From contig JAENYK010000015.1 in assembly GCA_016841825.1 (NCBI GenBank), positions 23,729 to 87,728 on the forward strand: a stretch of 64,000 nt of DNA, written 5' to 3'. Below the pieces are notes generated by a model. The model saw only the letters and a program-made list of their open reading frames with translations. It was not told where the DNA came from and did no database searches. Both the position numbers and the translations under genes were made by a program. This DNA comes from Halothermothrix sp. Lineage in GTDB: Bacteria; Bacillota; Halanaerobiia; DY22613. Shown here piece after piece: positions 56,001 through 63,903 of this stretch; within the stretch, counting starts at the first letter, position 1, and every line of letters starts with the position of its first letter.

Positions 56001-59000
56001 TAACCACTAGAAGCATATGGACCACCAGCGATAATTGGGATATCGATACCCCATTGTCTAATCATTGAGATGGCTTTATGGAAAAAACCACGATATATGG
56101 TCATACTTCTCGCACCAATTACATCAGGTTTAAAATCTTTAATTAACTTACGTAGCTCATCATAACTATTGAAATCCATATGAGATTTACATACCTTACC
56201 ATGTACTTTGTCACCATATTTTTCCTTACAATAAGTCATTAGATAAGTTAGACCTAATGGGGCTTCTTTTAACTCCTCACCAAAGGCCTTATACGACTCT
56301 CCTGTGAAGAACTGAGACAAGTCGAGGAGGAGAACCTTTAAAGCTCCAGGTTTGTAGGTATCTACCTTCAGATGTTTTTTGATATCATTGTCAAAATTAG
56401 GAACGGAGAAATCTGGTGCCTCAGTTTCTATTTTGATTTCATTTGGAGATATCCCCGCAAAGTCAAGGATATCTGTAAAGGTTTTAATCCGTTTTGGCAA
56501 ATAACTGTCATATTTTAATACCATCTCACGTTCTGTCATCAATTTCCGCTGTTCTGGTAAAACCCGTAACAATCTATCTTTGTTCAAGAAATAGTTGTTA
56601 AAGAAATCTGCCTGGAATTCATGAACAAAAGATTTGGAGAAAGGTAATGTTTCTGTAACTTCAAAGAAGGCAGTCTCTAAAGAACGATCAATACTTTCTT
56701 TACTGACCCCATTATCCATAGCTAATTTAGCCATATCTGTATTGGGGAAAACTTTTAAAATATTAAGCGATGGAAAATGTAGCCATTTCAAACTCTTAAT
56801 AAAATCTAAGGTCATTAATGCTTCTTCCTCAGTCTCTGTTGGGAAACCCATCATAAAGAAACAATCAGAGATAACATTTGGATATTTATCCAGTATATAT
56901 GACAAATTATCATGTAATTTATCAATGTTAATATTTTTATTGATGAGCTTTTGAATTCTCGGCGAACCCGATTCTAAAGCCATAGCTATATTCACAACTC
57001 CAGCTTCAACCATCATATCAATGTAATCTTTAGTCAAAATATCTCCTCTTAATCCATTGGGAAAGAAGATTTGAATGTCTAAATTTTCACTGATCACAGA
57101 TTCAAAGAATCTGGTACTGTTTTTTACATTAAGGTTAAAGATATCGTCTAAGAAGACGATTCTCCTAACACCACAATCATAGTACATTTTAATCTCTTCC
57201 AAGATATTTTCAGCCGATCTATAAACATGATTCTTTGGCCAAATACGATGACAATACGCACATTTATAAGGACAACCTCTAGTTCCTTGAATCGAGATAT
57301 AATGTCTTCCTGGTGATTGACCTAGGAATTTATGATATTTTTTGTACTCAATATATGTACGATTAGGGAATGGCAAGCTATCAAAATCCTTAATCTGAGG
57401 ACGGACACTGGAGGTTACAGGTTGGATTTTCCCTGAACTGGTGTCCATGAAATAAGTAAGATTGTACACTTTAACTATGCCTTCGGTGGTCAAAAGCATA
57501 ACTGCGTTACTATCGTTCAACATAAACTTAATACGCTCTTGAGGAGTATCAGGATCTATTGGGAGATATGCTGCTCCCGCTTTTAAGACACCAAGAATAG
57601 CAATTACCAGATTGTGTGACCGATGGGACATAACCGCGACAATTTGATCTGGTTTAACACCTCGTTTACGGATAAATCTAGCTAATTTATTTGCCCTGGC
57701 ATCTAACTCCTTATAGGTTAACTGTACATCCTCAAAAGTAATCGCAATAGCATCTGGAGTTTTCATAACCTGTTTTTCAAATAACTGATAAACAGTCTCA
57801 CTTTTGACATCATCGGAGTTAAAAAGCAACTGTTGCAACTCTTCTGGTGAAAGCATATTAATTTCTGCTATCTCCATATTTGAATGTTCAACGATGTCCT
57901 TGAGAATATTTACAAAATGCCTAGACACCTTCTCGATGGTCTCTTTCTTGAATAGCCTAGTGCTATAATCAATCCTAATTCCTATGCCATATTCAGTCTC
58001 AATTCCAGTAAAAGATAAGTCTCCTTTGGAAATTTTGTAGTCGAAATCAATTGGTTTAAATCTCAGACTAAAATAAGACTCTTCCTTAACTTGTATAGAC
58101 TTAAAGGCAAATTGAGTATCTGTCAATGGATTTCTACTCATATCCCGTTGCAGGCTTAGTTGGTCAACCAAGGTCTCAAATTGATACATCTGATTGGCTA
58201 TAGCCTTGAAGCAACAATCTTTTACCTCAGATAAAAATTCTAAAAATGTTTTCTCTCCTTCAGGTTGAAGTCTCAGAGCCAGAGTGTTCTGCAACATACC
58301 AACTGTATTCTGCAGTTTTTGGTGTTGTCTAGAGGCAATAGTGCTACCAATTATTATATCTTCTTGTCCGGTATATTTGGCCAAAAGCACATTGTAGGTA
58401 GCAAGCATTAACATATATAGAGTGACATCTTGTTCATCTGCTAGTTTTTTTATCTTTTCTGATAAGTTCTGATCTATTCTCAAATAAACTGTGTCACCTT
58501 CAAAAGTCATCACAGATGGTCTGGGATAATCAGTAGGCATATTTAAAACTGGAATCTCGCCAGAAAAAGTATCTAGCCAATAATGTTCAGCATCTTTTAT
58601 CTGCTCTGAGTATAAGAATTCATTCTGCCATGCTGCAAAATCTTTATACTGAATCTCTAATGCTGGAAGTTCTTCGCCTCCATAAAGTTTTAGAATATCT
58701 CCTAATAAAATAGTAATAGAGATCTCATCAGTAATTATGTGATGAATATCAAATAAAAATAAATAATGATCTCCCATATCTCCCAGACCAACTCTAAGTA
58801 AAGGTGCACTGCTTAAATCAAAAGGTCTAACAAAACTACTGATAATAGTGTCAAGATCTTTATCATCGGTATCAAGATATTCGACTTTAAAATCAACATC
58901 CTCATCAATTTTTTGAACAGTTTCACCATCAAAAATCTCAAATGAGGTTCTCAATGACTCATGACGGTTTACAAGTTTTTGCATAGCTTGATCAAACTTA

Positions 59001-59305
59001 TCAATGTCCAATTCACCCTCAATTTTTATAGCAAAAGGCATATTATAACTGATTCCACTATTCTCCAGTTCATTTAAAAAATAGAGTCTCTTTTGAGCTG
59101 GAGATACAGAATAATACTCCTGTTTTGCTATTGGCTTAACGTTTAAGTTGTTCTCTTCCTCATCATTCTTACATTGTCTCAACCCTAAAGTAGTTGGGAT
59201 GTCTATAACATTATTGAAAGTATAATCATTCTTAGTAAAGATCTTTGCAACCATTTGTATTGCCTGCAGGGAGTGTCTCGCTGACTCTAAATAACTATCA
59301 TTCAT
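53084..59305 (-). CDS. Nonribosomal peptide synthetase 1: T(partial)-C-A[radical SAM-B12]-T-E
   Basis: 2073 residues, ATG after GAAAGGAG. Residues 1-45 are the second half of a carrier domain (RHSL, Ser12) lacking its first helix. C is 60-490 (HHIITDE at 188-194). The A domain is split: N-part 497-620 with LKAGAAYLPIDP; insert about 621-1160; C-part from 1160 with YTSGSTGNPKG at 1199-1209, YGPTE and GRYDEQVKIRG. The code reads DLTKIGEVGK, Asn. The insert carries a radical SAM CPYKCAYC (C678, C682, C685) and then a B12-binding-like Rossmann domain (about 988-1125). T has IGGDSI (Ser1587), the form seen before epimerases. E is 1640-2073 with HHVVSDG, EGHGRE, RTVGWFT, PYKGIGYG and FNYLGR. Predicted to load Asn, modify it in place and epimerise it. 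Confidence 0.93.
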   Translation of the reverse strand: MNDSYLESARHSLQAIQMVAKIFTKNDYTFNNVIDIPTTLGLRQCKNDEEENNLNVKPIAKQEYYSVSPAQKRLYFLNELENSGISYNMPFAIKIEGELDIDKFDQAMQKLVNRHESLRTSFEIFDGETVQKIDEDVDFKVEYLDTDDKDLDTIISSFVRPFDLSSAPLLRVGLGDMGDHYLFLFDIHHIITDEISITILLGDILKLYGGEELPALEIQYKDFAAWQNEFLYSEQIKDAEHYWLDTFSGEIPVLNMPTDYPRPSVMTFEGDTVYLRIDQNLSEKIKKLADEQDVTLYMLMLATYNVLLAKYTGQEDIIIGSTIASRQHQKLQNTVGMLQNTLALRLQPEGEKTFLEFLSEVKDCCFKAIANQMYQFETLVDQLSLQRDMSRNPLTDTQFAFKSIQVKEESYFSLRFKPIDFDYKISKGDLSFTGIETEYGIGIRIDYSTRLFKKETIEKVSRHFVNILKDIVEHSNMEIAEINMLSPEELQQLLFNSDDVKSETVYQLFEKQVMKTPDAIAITFEDVQLTYKELDARANKLARFIRKRGVKPDQIVAVMSHRSHNLVIAILGVLKAGAAYLPIDPDTPQERIKFMLNDSNAVMLLTTEGIVKVYNLTYFMDTSSGKIQPVTSSVRPQIKDFDSLPFPNRTYIEYKKYHKFLGQSPGRHYISIQGTRGCPYKCAYCHRIWPKNHVYRSAENILEEIKMYYDCGVRRIVFLDDIFNLNVKNSTRFFESVISENLDIQIFFPNGLRGDILTKDYIDMMVEAGVVNIAMALESGSPRIQKLINKNINIDKLHDNLSYILDKYPNVISDCFFMMGFPTETEEEALMTLDFIKSLKWLHFPSLNILKVFPNTDMAKLAMDNGVSKESIDRSLETAFFEVTETLPFSKSFVHEFQADFFNNYFLNKDRLLRVLPEQRKLMTEREMVLKYDSYLPKRIKTFTDILDFAGISPNEIKIETEAPDFSVPNFDNDIKKHLKVDTYKPGALKVLLLDLSQFFTGESYKAFGEELKEAPLGLTYLMTYCKEKYGDKVHGKVCKSHMDFNSYDELRKLIKDFKPDVIGARSMTIYRGFFHKAISMIRQWGIDIPIIAGGPYASSGYTEILQDKNVDVVVLGEGEMTFAEIIGKIIENNGKLPSEDELEKIAGVAYVKDKANVPVDMFSRDIIFMDRSADLIEEESAERLENINKPEDLAYLIYTSGSTGNPKGVAVEHRNLVNYLNWADQTYVRGEKMDFPLYSAISFDLTVTSMYLPIISGNTLVVYAQRENELLIPAMIEDDKVQAIKMTPSHLRFIQEMNIKKSGIKWMIVGGEELKADLTRKIMKKFNNNLEIYNEYGPTEATVGCIVYKFNPESDTGVSVPIGGPIDNVQIYLLDKYQRPVALGVPGEIYIAGESVARGYINHPELTKERFVRIPLVPDRVLYRTGDKARRLSNGNLEFLGRYDEQVKIRGYRIELGEIEKHLLKYKGIKEVAVVSKPETNDDYIILAYFVADSEISAYDIKENLKLMLPDYMIPSYFIQLDKMPLTLNGKIDKKSLPHPEVLRAEEEGMTLVSDIEREMMDIWAQVLNTDKIGRRTNFYEIGGDSIKAMQVVAKINQKGYNCKIKDFLMSPVIEEIASVLESRPIGSMNQQSLVEGDVMLAPVHQAAFSMEGFNATHHSFAILLNVHVELDVIMMKKAMHKLTEHHDALRLNYDPMREVLFHNNDLLDLEFELPVYDLSDLSAEEQKKQIDAHGSKIMSSYDIENEIMLKACILDLGERGKRLLLAPHHVVSDGVSLRILCEDLGDFYSQLVERGEVDPPLKTSSYQRWVEELYTYAKTDEIQQEKEYWIDMLTSDYTFPVDLDQSPDTIANSAVVTGKLSEEDTELLLTRTHQAYQTEINDILLSALSMTIKNHSGLDKPIVYLEGHGREDICPEIDISRTVGWFTTIYPVRFDLCEVDQVEDVIQNVKNNLRTVPYKGIGYGVLKYCTSENIPDINRSAGICFNYLGRVDNEVDSTLFTVASEPFGDQEDQNNPVIFGLTFTGTLYSGQLYLYLRYSKKKYHAETAQKLMNDFVNNLHNVIEHCSSVAK
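55826..57445 (-). other. Radical SAM plus B12-binding-like insert inside the adenylation domain
   Basis: Subregion of synthetase 1, about 540 residues between core motifs A2 and A3. It opens with RPQIKDFDSLPFP, the linker that normally follows a B12 domain. The radical SAM barrel follows (GTRGCPYKCAYC, FLDDIFNLN, MALESGSPRIQKLI, MMGFPTETEEEA), then a linker, then LKVLLLDLSQFF...APLGLTYLMTY, DVIGARSM, IIAGGPYAS, VVLGEGEMTFAEI and AGVAYVKDK. The usual order in such enzymes is B12 first. No DxHxxG cobalamin motif is seen, as in many B12 radical SAM proteins. Confidence 0.88.
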
Positions 59306-59436
59306 TCAATGTCTCTCCTTTCTACAATCTAATTATTCTCAAATTTTTTCTCAGGATCATAATTTTAATAAAATATCCCAAATAACTATCGACATTTGAT
59401 CAATAATAGAAAATAATATTAGCATTTTTATATTTT

Positions 59437-59464
59437 TTTATATAAAATGGATTTTCTCTGTCAA
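59437..59464 (-). promoter_or_regulatory. Sigma-A promoter for synthetase 1
   Basis: On the minus strand TTGACA (59459-59464) and TATAAA (59437-59442) with a 16-base spacer. The transcript would have a leader of about 125 nt. Just upstream, near 59495, lies an unused ribosome-binding-like AAAGGGAGGTGGG with no following gene. Confidence 0.7.
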
Positions 59465-59550
59465 AAAAATATCAAAATAAATTTTTAGTTCCCACCTCCC
59501 TTTATGGTTTAGTATCATAAATGATCCATGAGAATTGAATTAACCGAGAT

Positions 59551-61152
59551 TTAAAAATTACAATTTTGTTGTAATCCTTTTATTATTCTGATATCCTGAT
59601 CATCAGTTTCTCCAGTAAATTTTTTACGGAGAAGTAGATTAAAGATTTGAACAAAATTTGAAAATTGATCAATACTCATGCCTTTTCCCATCAGATAGGG
59701 AATAATCCAGAAGTCAAAATTATATTGAGGAAGCCACTTAGAATCCTTAATAGTGAGAAATATATCATCAATCCATTGGCTGGCCTGTTTTGAATCCATT
59801 GTTGAATGACTCCATTCAAAGCTTTCCCCCACTATACCAAACTTCTCCTGTCGTTGAAAGATTGGGGTGATAGGGTCGCAGTACCACATCTGTACTCGAT
59901 AAAAGTCAGGTTTAGTTGTCTCGATAAATTCAATAGTTTCTCTAACTGTCTCTTCAGTCTCCCCCGGAAATCCAACAATAAAAGAGGCAAAAGTCAAAAT
60001 TCCTGCTTTTTTTAGTAAGTTAATTCCTCGACGATATTCATCAATAGTAGCACGTTTATTCATTAAATCCAAAATTTTGGAACTCCCTGATTCAATTCCC
60101 AAAAACACACCTTTACATCCACTTTCTTTCATCAACTTCACAGTCTCTTCATCAATATTTTGACAACGTAAGTAAGAAAACCAAATATAATTGTAATTGT
60201 TGCGTATCATCATCTGACAGATCTCTTGAAAACGTTTCAGTGGTACATTGAAAGTATCATCAATAAAAGCAATATTTTTTACATCCCCTAACTTTTTCAA
60301 ATGGACTAATTCTTTCTCTACTGCTGCAACTGTCGAATATGTATATTTGCCACCTCTAATGGGATATCCACAGAAAGCACAACTATAAGCACATCCTCTA
60401 GCAGTCCTTAACTGTACAGTTCTTCCTAACTTTACAGGATCAAAAATATCCCAGTATATACTGTTTTCATCTAATTCGATCTCTTCCATACGTCGCTCTG
60501 TTTGCACAAATTCCCTACCTTTCTTATAAGCAATATTATTAATCTTACCTAAAGGTTTTTTGTTAACCACAACATCAACAATCTTACATAACTCAGCTTC
60601 ACCTTGCGAACTATTAACATAAATATCTCCACCAAGGGAACTTAGTATATATTGTAATGTATCTGCATCACACATGTTAAATTGATTGCCTATATATGGG
60701 CCACCAATAATGATCTTAACAGTACTGTTACGTTGTCTTATAAAATTTATAATTTCAATGATTGGCATTGGCGAAACATAAAAAGTTGTAGTTATCGCAA
60801 CTGTTTTAACATCCTGTTTTAATAACTCCGCAAATTTATCCTTTTCAGCTTGAAAGATGTTGATATATTCTGTCTCAAAGCTTCGCCGTTCAAGATAACT
60901 TCTTAAATATGCTACTGCTAGATTAAGTGGTTCAGCACAGTTTAAGTTACTCTCAATTCCTTTGACCTCTGATCTAATCTTATTTAATAATCGAACTGGA
61001 GGATATAACTGACCTTGGAATTCTATAAAATTCAAATCCAAATCCTTATATGCACCAGAATTCGTACCCATTCCTCGTAAAACCGATTCATACTGATCAA
61101 AATCGAGGTCATTATACCCTACCAATAAACAATCAATCCTTTCACTTTCCAT
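59551..61152 (-). CDS. Cobalamin-binding radical SAM protein, PhpK-like
   Basis: 533 residues from the ATG at 61152 (MESERIDCLLVGYND), chosen for the AGGAGG 6 bases ahead; an ATG 15 codons upstream lacks this. Canonical order: N-terminal B12-binding-like domain (about 1-210, with MGTNSGAY, VAITTTFYVSPMPI, IIIGGPYIGNQ) then the radical SAM domain (RGCAYSCAFC, FIDDTFNVP, LGIESGSSKIL, FIVGFPGETEE) and a C-terminal helical part. The N-terminal pattern resembles the PhpK group, known for P-methylation in phosphinothricin-type pathways, but no phosphonate genes are here. A C-methylation or other tailoring reaction on the peptide is more likely. It lies between the small docking protein and synthetase 1. 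Confidence 0.85.
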   Translation of the reverse strand: MESERIDCLLVGYNDLDFDQYESVLRGMGTNSGAYKDLDLNFIEFQGQLYPPVRLLNKIRSEVKGIESNLNCAEPLNLAVAYLRSYLERRSFETEYINIFQAEKDKFAELLKQDVKTVAITTTFYVSPMPIIEIINFIRQRNSTVKIIIGGPYIGNQFNMCDADTLQYILSSLGGDIYVNSSQGEAELCKIVDVVVNKKPLGKINNIAYKKGREFVQTERRMEEIELDENSIYWDIFDPVKLGRTVQLRTARGCAYSCAFCGYPIRGGKYTYSTVAAVEKELVHLKKLGDVKNIAFIDDTFNVPLKRFQEICQMMIRNNYNYIWFSYLRCQNIDEETVKLMKESGCKGVFLGIESGSSKILDLMNKRATIDEYRRGINLLKKAGILTFASFIVGFPGETEETVRETIEFIETTKPDFYRVQMWYCDPITPIFQRQEKFGIVGESFEWSHSTMDSKQASQWIDDIFLTIKDSKWLPQYNFDFWIIPYLMGKGMSIDQFSNFVQIFNLLLRKKFTGETDDQDIRIIKGLQQNCNF

Positions 61153-61177
61153 ATTACGCCTCCTAACATAATTGAAT

Positions 61178-61633
61178 TTAAAAATCAAAGTCAGCATCTA
61201 ATAGTTGATTATCAACTTTTTGAGTATAAAGCTCAGCTGTGGTATTTGGTATCCCTGTATCCAAATCAGACTTTTGTGATCGAGAGATTATGCGCAGATT
61301 CTCATCGTTAATTCTTTCTTTAAAACCATTATCGAAGTCCTCGTTGTCGGGTTTGGAAACATAATTGAACTGTATATTTACCTTACCATTAATCACAGTA
61401 GGAACAATTTCGAACAAACTTCTTTCAAAACTTAAATCTTGAACTATATCATTTATAATCCAAGTATCCCCTCCTAGCCATGGTTGATTATAAAGATGCT
61501 CAAAATTAAGTAATATCTGACTATCCACTATATCCTCATTTAACACCAATTGTTGTAATGATCTTTTTAATGTTTCAATATCATGGAAATCCATTGAAGC
61601 AAAGTTAACGGTAAAGTCAGTTTTATACTGCAA
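61178..61633 (-). CDS. Small condensation-domain-like protein with docking-type tail
   Basis: Up to 151 residues; the only in-frame start without an intervening stop is TTG at 61633 and no good ribosome-binding site is seen, so the start is unsure. The segment WLGGDTWIINDIVQD...RSLFEIVPTVINGKVNIQFNYVS resembles the C-terminal end of condensation/epimerase-type domains. The last residues, QLLDADFDF, mirror the TGIDTEFDF end of synthetase 2. It may be the surviving tail of a larger synthetase or a free-standing docking protein. It stands first after a good promoter. Confidence 0.6.
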   Translation of the reverse strand: MQYKTDFTVNFASMDFHDIETLKRSLQQLVLNEDIVDSQILLNFEHLYNQPWLGGDTWIINDIVQDLSFERSLFEIVPTVINGKVNIQFNYVSKPDNEDFDNGFKERINDENLRIISRSQKSDLDTGIPNTTAELYTQKVDNQLLDADFDF

Positions 61634-61712
61634 AGAACCATTTTTATTTTACCATAAACATAGGGATAGTTTACACAATTTTAGATTACATTTATTTACA
61701 TTTAGATTAACT

Positions 61713-61741
61713 AGTCTAAAAAACTCTTTTCTTCTTGACAA
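61713..61741 (-). promoter_or_regulatory. Sigma-A promoter at the head of the peptide locus
   Basis: On the minus strand TTGTCA (61736-61741) and TAGACT (61713-61718) with a 17-base spacer, about 75 bp before the small condensation-like gene. On the plus strand the same region holds a TATAAT (61788-61793) and a short hairpin GGGTA/TACCC with a T-run at about 61831-61850, of unknown meaning. Confidence 0.6.
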
Positions 61742-61887
61742 TCATTATTTTAGAGGGGTGCTTTGCTTTTTTTAGTTCAAAAACTGATATAATACTGATT
61801 CGCGATGCTAAAAAGGAGTATACTTCATAAAGGGTATTATACCCATTTTTTAAAACAATAATTTTCTAAATGAAATTATTATATAAA

Positions 61888-63586
61888 CCCGCTTTATTCA
61901 CAAAAAACTAAATAAACCTTTTGCGTAGTTGCTATATCAGTGAATGTAGCTAATCTTACTTTTTACCTAACAGGTGAAAAGAAAAAAAGTAAACTTATAT
62001 AGAAAAGAACCCCGTTTTCTGATAAAAGTTAAATAACCAATAAAAATCCACAGAAAAGGAGTTCTTTCTATGAATAGTTAATGCATAATACACTAAATTT
62101 TAACAAAAATATTACAATGAATTATGATGGAGGAAACTTATCCTTGGATACAGGGCTGTTAATCCAACGTAGTTTTGATGAAGCTATTGGTTTTTCAAAG
62201 CTTATTGAAAAAGTTTTTACAGGAAATGCTGGTTTTAAACGTACCCAGGCTGATATAATTAAACAGTTAGTTTATACTACTATTGCCGGATACCATAAAG
62301 ATGATGATTCTGATGAACTTCGTGAAGACCCGATTTTCAAGGAAATTCTCGGGAAATCAACCCTGGCTTCTCAACCGACTATTTCTCGAAAAATCAATGA
62401 ATTTACTCCAGAAGATCTGGAGTGTTTCAATCAGGTTACATTGGAACTTTTCAAGTCAATCTATCAGCGTAAAACGCCTAAATATGTGATCTTAGACGTT
62501 GACTCTACCCATATTAAGACCTATGGAAATCAAGAAGAAACTGCCTTCAACTACCATTACAACGCTAATGGTTATCATCCATTGATGCTCTTTGATGGTA
62601 TGACAGGGGATCTTTTCCGTGTGGCTCTTAGAAAGGGTAGTGTTTATACATCTAATGGTGTAGTGGAATTCTTAACTCCAGTACTCCAATGGTTTGAAAA
62701 GTATTTTCCCCAAATCCAATTAATCCTTAGAGGGGACAGTGGCTTTGCTTGCCCTGAACTTTATGCCTTGCTTGAAGAGTATCTAGTATACTACATTATT
62801 CGTTTAAAAACCAATAACCAGCTTTATCAACAATCTCAACATATAGAAAAAGCTTTTTATGAAGCTTTTGAGCAGGACAATTCAAAAAACCATGCACTCT
62901 ATGAAGATTTTATGTATGCAGCAGGTAGTTGGGATAAGGAACGTCGCGTTGTTTGTAAAGTCAAAAGAAAAGTCGGAGAGCTTCTTCCAGGACATACTTT
63001 CATCATAACAAACTTAATTTCTTTTCCACAACGATAACCAAAGCTTATCAAAAACGTGACAACATGGAAAACTTTATTAAAGAAGCCAAATTAGACTTTG
63101 GGATGGGAAGTTTAAGCCACACTTCCTTTCTGGCGAATGCTGTCAAGTTAGCGATAAAGGCTTTAGCGTACAACTTAATCAATTTTATGAAGCGATTGAT
63201 TGTACCGAAAGAACAGGGGAAAAGATGTATGTTAAGTATTAGGAAAATGTTCATTAAAGTAGACAGTCATCATAGCCGATCGAGTCGATACAAAAAGACT
63301 CAGATTTGTAGTAGCTATCCTTATAAAAACCTGTTCCATAATCTTTTACAAAAGCTAGCTAGTTGGTGACTTTACATATAGATTGGGATATAATACTCAA
63401 ACCCATATCAGTCAAGACCAAGGGATTGGTGTATCCATTTTTAGGTCTTTAAAATCTTTCATCAAGTTTAAACGTCAAAAAAGAGCTATAAAAACACTTG
63501 ACTTAACAAAGTGAAGCTAAAAAACTCGACAAAAGATGTAGTTTCTATGACTTAATTATTCTTTTGAGCCCAATGAATAATTTGGG
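61888..63586 (+). mobile_element. IS1380-family insertion sequence, full-length copy B
   Basis: About 1.70 kb. The ends cccgctttattca and tgaataatttggg form terminal inverted repeats. The 5 bp ataaa stands on both sides (61883-61887 and 63587-63591) as a target duplication. It carries a frameshifted transposase gene. Its first ~230 bp match 27137-27371 in inverted orientation. Confidence 0.85.
62081..63369 (+). pseudogene. IS1380-family transposase, frameshifted
   Basis: Starts MHNTLNFNKNITMNYDGGNLS. It shows LDVDSTHIKTYGNQEE, LMLFDGMTGDLFR and LILRGDSGFACPELYALLEEY (DDE region). At about 63018 one base is missing: the first frame stops at 63037, while the continuing frame reads STTITKAYQKRDNMENFIKEAK and NLFHNLLQKLASW to 63369. 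An earlier small deletion near 62076 removes the upstream ATG seen in copy A. Probably inactive, unless rescued by frameshifting. Confidence 0.88.
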
Positions 63587-63745
63587 ATAAAATTACTAAC
63601 ATGAAAACTTTTTTATTTTAATAAAGCAATTTTTAAAATTGATAATGATAAGTATAAAATATTGATCTAAAAACAATCTAAAATTTCCCATCATCTTTTT
63701 GCCATAAATTAAACAATACCAAAATTTTTTATGAATTAAGTAAGG

Positions 63746-63903
63746 GTTGCTAAAAAAGCTAAAAACCCTTGGTAACACTAGATTTCGAAGGCAGAAAATG
63801 ATATAATAGTGCATTAGAAATGCTATATTTCACTAAAAAATCCGTGCACTTAGGAGTGTGATTTTATGTACCGTAAGTCGTCAACTATCACTTTCTCTAT
63901 AGC
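63746..63903 (+). mobile_element. IS5-like left-end fragment
   Basis: The stretch beginning gggttgctaaaaaagctaaaa and running through tttcactaaaaaatccgtgcac to the start ATGTACCGTAAGTCGTC matches the high-coordinate end of the element at 22198-23740, inverted. It breaks after about eleven codons, at tatagccccctaagg. Confidence 0.7.

Noticed and set aside
59551..61152. Calling the stand-alone radical SAM enzyme a phosphinate P-methyltransferase
   Set aside because: Only the general PhpK-like pattern is seen and no phosphonate biosynthesis gene is in the window.
61800..61860. A small plus-strand gene after AAAAAGGAG near 61811
   Set aside because: A ribosome-binding-like sequence and hairpin are present, but there is no usable start codon or open frame.
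26118..63586. The NRPS locus as a classical composite transposon bounded by two IS1380 copies
   Set aside because: The right copy has its own 5-bp target duplication and the left side is made of two broken fragments, so joint transposition is not supported.
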